Below are positions 62,685 through 64,000 of a DNA stretch of 64,000 bases, piece by piece; positions within the stretch are counted from its first letter, which is position 1; each line of letters opens with the position of its first letter. The DNA is from CAWJMN01 sp963844055 (GTDB taxonomy: Bacteria; Planctomycetota; Planctomycetia; Pirellulales; Pirellulaceae). The notes beneath the pieces were generated by a model, which searched no databases, had not been told where the DNA came from, and saw only the letters and a list, made by a program, of their open reading frames with translations. The stretch lies in assembly GCA_963844055.1 (NCBI GenBank), contig CAWJMN010000001.1, forward strand, positions 124,001-188,000, read 5' to 3'. A program made the translations under genes and the position numbers.

Positions 62685-63545
62685 CTACTTCTTCTCCACC
62701 TCTAACTCCGTCACCACCGGCAGGTGATCCGATGGAAACCGCCCCTCTTTTTGATCGACCAGAATTTGCAGGCGCAGCGGTTTGACACCGCGGGTGGTAA
62801 AGATGAAGTCGATGCGGTTGTTGGGGGCGACTTCTTTGAAGCCGTTCCACGTAGAGTTCGGGCCTTCGGGCTTTTTCGCAGAGCGTTCGTAGGTGTCAAA
62901 AAAGAACGGAGCGTCCTTCGACTCTTTCGCGATTAGCGTGTTATAAGGGACCGAGCCTGGCGTGGTGTTGAAGTCGCCCGCGAGGATGACAGGAAGACCT
63001 GCAAACTTTTCTTTCGCGGTGGTAAGCAGCAGTTTGGCGCTTTCCGCGCGAGCCTCTTGGCCCCGATGATCAAAGTGCGTGTTGACAAAGCAGAAGGTGA
63101 TATTCGTCTTGCGGTCTTTGAGCTTCACCCAAGAGGCAATGCGAGGCAAAGCCGCATCCCAACCTTTGCTGGCGATTTTGTCCGGCCTGTGCGAGAGCCA
63201 AAAGGTCGATTTGTCCAGCAGCTCAAAGCGATCCTTGCGATAGAAGATCGGGCAAGACTCGCCACCATTTTTGCCATCGTCACGGCCGACGCTGTATGCC
63301 TCCATCTCCGGAAGGCGAGCCTTCAAATCTTCCAGTTGGCCGACAAGCACCTCTTGAAAGCCAGCCAACTCCACCTTGTTCTGGATAATGATCTCTGCCA
63401 CCCAGTCCTTGCGATTCGGCCACGCATTCACCCCATCACTGGCGGTGTTGTAGCGAAGGTTCCAGCTCATCACCTGGACCGACTGTGCAAAAACATTTTG
63501 GGCAAACAGGAAAACCATCAGCAGTGACCAAAACGCGCGTTGCAT
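62685..63545 (-). CDS. Secreted endonuclease/exonuclease/phosphatase (EEP) family hydrolase
   Basis: This encodes 286 residues from ATG 63545, which gives a good signal peptide (FWSLLMVFLFAQNVFA); the frame extends 42 codons further without support. EEP motifs are VMSWNLRYNTASDG (metal site), FQEVLVGQ (Glu), FVNTHFDHRGQEAR (catalytic His), VILAGDFNTTPGS and SDHLPVVTELE (His). The family cleaves phosphodiester or phosphomonoester bonds of nucleic acids, lipids or inositols; secreted members are likely scavengers. Monocistronic; about 150 bases from the convergent topoisomerase gene. Confidence 0.9.
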   Translation of the reverse strand: MQRAFWSLLMVFLFAQNVFAQSVQVMSWNLRYNTASDGVNAWPNRKDWVAEIIIQNKVELAGFQEVLVGQLEDLKARLPEMEAYSVGRDDGKNGGESCPIFYRKDRFELLDKSTFWLSHRPDKIASKGWDAALPRIASWVKLKDRKTNITFCFVNTHFDHRGQEARAESAKLLLTTAKEKFAGLPVILAGDFNTTPGSVPYNTLIAKESKDAPFFFDTYERSAKKPEGPNSTWNGFKEVAPNNRIDFIFTTRGVKPLRLQILVDQKEGRFPSDHLPVVTELEVEKK

Positions 63546-63927
63546 GGAAATGCCTTGCAAGAGAACAAGTAGCGGGGAGAGGATATTTGCAATATACCGG
63601 CCGAGAAGGCTCCTTGCCTCTCTCCTTCCGTCCTCTGCTCCTTCAAAAGAGGCCCAGAAAACCTGCCCCATTACCCGCCTACGGAGGAGGCACGCTTCGA
63701 GCTACAATGAGGGGCTTGGTTCATTTTGTTAAAAGGGCCCTGTTCGGACGAGAAATCGACCAGCCAACGCCACGGAAGTTCTTGCGTTTAATCTGACGGC
63801 GCGAACACTCTCAAATAGACGCGTCTTACGGTTGAAGCACGATACTCGGCGATAACATTCGCCTTGTTACCAGAGGGTGCTTCAGGCAAAGATATTCTTC
63901 CAAGCTTTCAATGTTTAAGGATGCGAC
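63546..63927. other. Intergenic region
   Basis: About 380 bases upstream of the EEP gene. Short frames here are spurious. It holds the promoter of the EEP gene (minus strand) and perhaps of the partial gene at 63928. Confidence 0.35.
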
Positions 63928-64000
63928 ATGGGACACAATATCTGTAGATTCGTGCTGCTCCCATCTGCGACGAAGTCAGCGGCAGAGACTTTGGCGCACA
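63928..64000 (+). CDS. Possible start of a gene running off the window
   Basis: The ATG at 63928 has AAGGA about eight bases upstream and an open frame to the window end (MGHNICRFVLLPSATKSAAE...). Only 24 residues are visible, so no family can be named. A second open frame from ATG 63911 also reaches the end. Confidence 0.3.
   Translation, partial: MGHNICRFVLLPSATKSAAETLAH

Noticed and set aside
1..64000. tRNA, rRNA, CRISPR arrays, transposases or integrases
   Set aside because: None was recognised on either strand; no regularly spaced repeats and no DDE or tyrosine-recombinase motifs were seen.

Overview
The window reads as chromosomal DNA of a planctomycete, most like the Pirellulales. 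The marker families are typical of that group: two DUF1501 and two DUF1549/DUF1553 planctomycete-cytochrome proteins, a DUF1559 prepilin-like protein, an SHD1/PQQ beta-propeller protein, DUF4432, PmoA-like (DUF6807) and DUF362 proteins, and many secreted or Tat-exported proteins. No rRNA, tRNA or CRISPR array was seen. The left-most gene and probably the right-most gene run off the window.

Layout. 1-7.3 kb: a leftward operon of DUF1501, PPC-domain, DUF1549/1553 and cytochrome/WD40 proteins. 7.3-8.8 kb: an orphan terminator and two small genes. 8.8-16.5 kb: a secreted GH13 protein, an NtrC-type response regulator and a sensor kinase, divergent from a SulP anion transporter that has a sigma-54 promoter and upstream palindromes. 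16.7-25.3 kb: a small HTH-like gene, a TPR protein, an esterase remnant, a second GH13 enzyme, a carbonic anhydrase, a P-loop kinase fusion, a PQQ/SHD1 protein and a C25/caspase-like protein. 25.6-32.9 kb: a lipase, an esterase and a four-gene sugar or sugar-acid operon (dehydrogenase, MFS carrier, PmoA-like protein, DHDPS-like aldolase). 32.9-39.9 kb: a PLP dehydratase, then DUF1559, a lipoprotein, DUF1549/1553 and DUF1501. 40.8-47.3 kb: prenyltransferase-repeat, DUF362, TPR, radical SAM, HisF and DUF4432 genes. 47.6-56.9 kb: a VWA / TPR / ExbB / ExbD / ExbD / TPR envelope cluster. 57-63.5 kb: two small secreted proteins, both subunits of DNA topoisomerase VI, and a secreted EEP-family hydrolase.

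The best candidate for an undescribed system is a two-gene, AT-richer module at 49.8-51.8 kb: a ParA-type ATPase translationally coupled to a SIR2-domain protein. It sits in reverse orientation in the middle of the ExbB/ExbD/VWA cluster, has its own palindromic candidate operator and a gene-poor flank, and looks like an acquired defence or NAD-depletion cassette.

Caution: eight genes between 8 and 36 kb can only be read to full length by assuming one single-base frameshift each (small protein, response regulator, kinase, P-loop kinase, lipase, MFS carrier, PmoA-like protein, DUF1553 protein). Either the sequence carries indel errors or the genes are decaying. They are annotated here as merged genes with the break stated.
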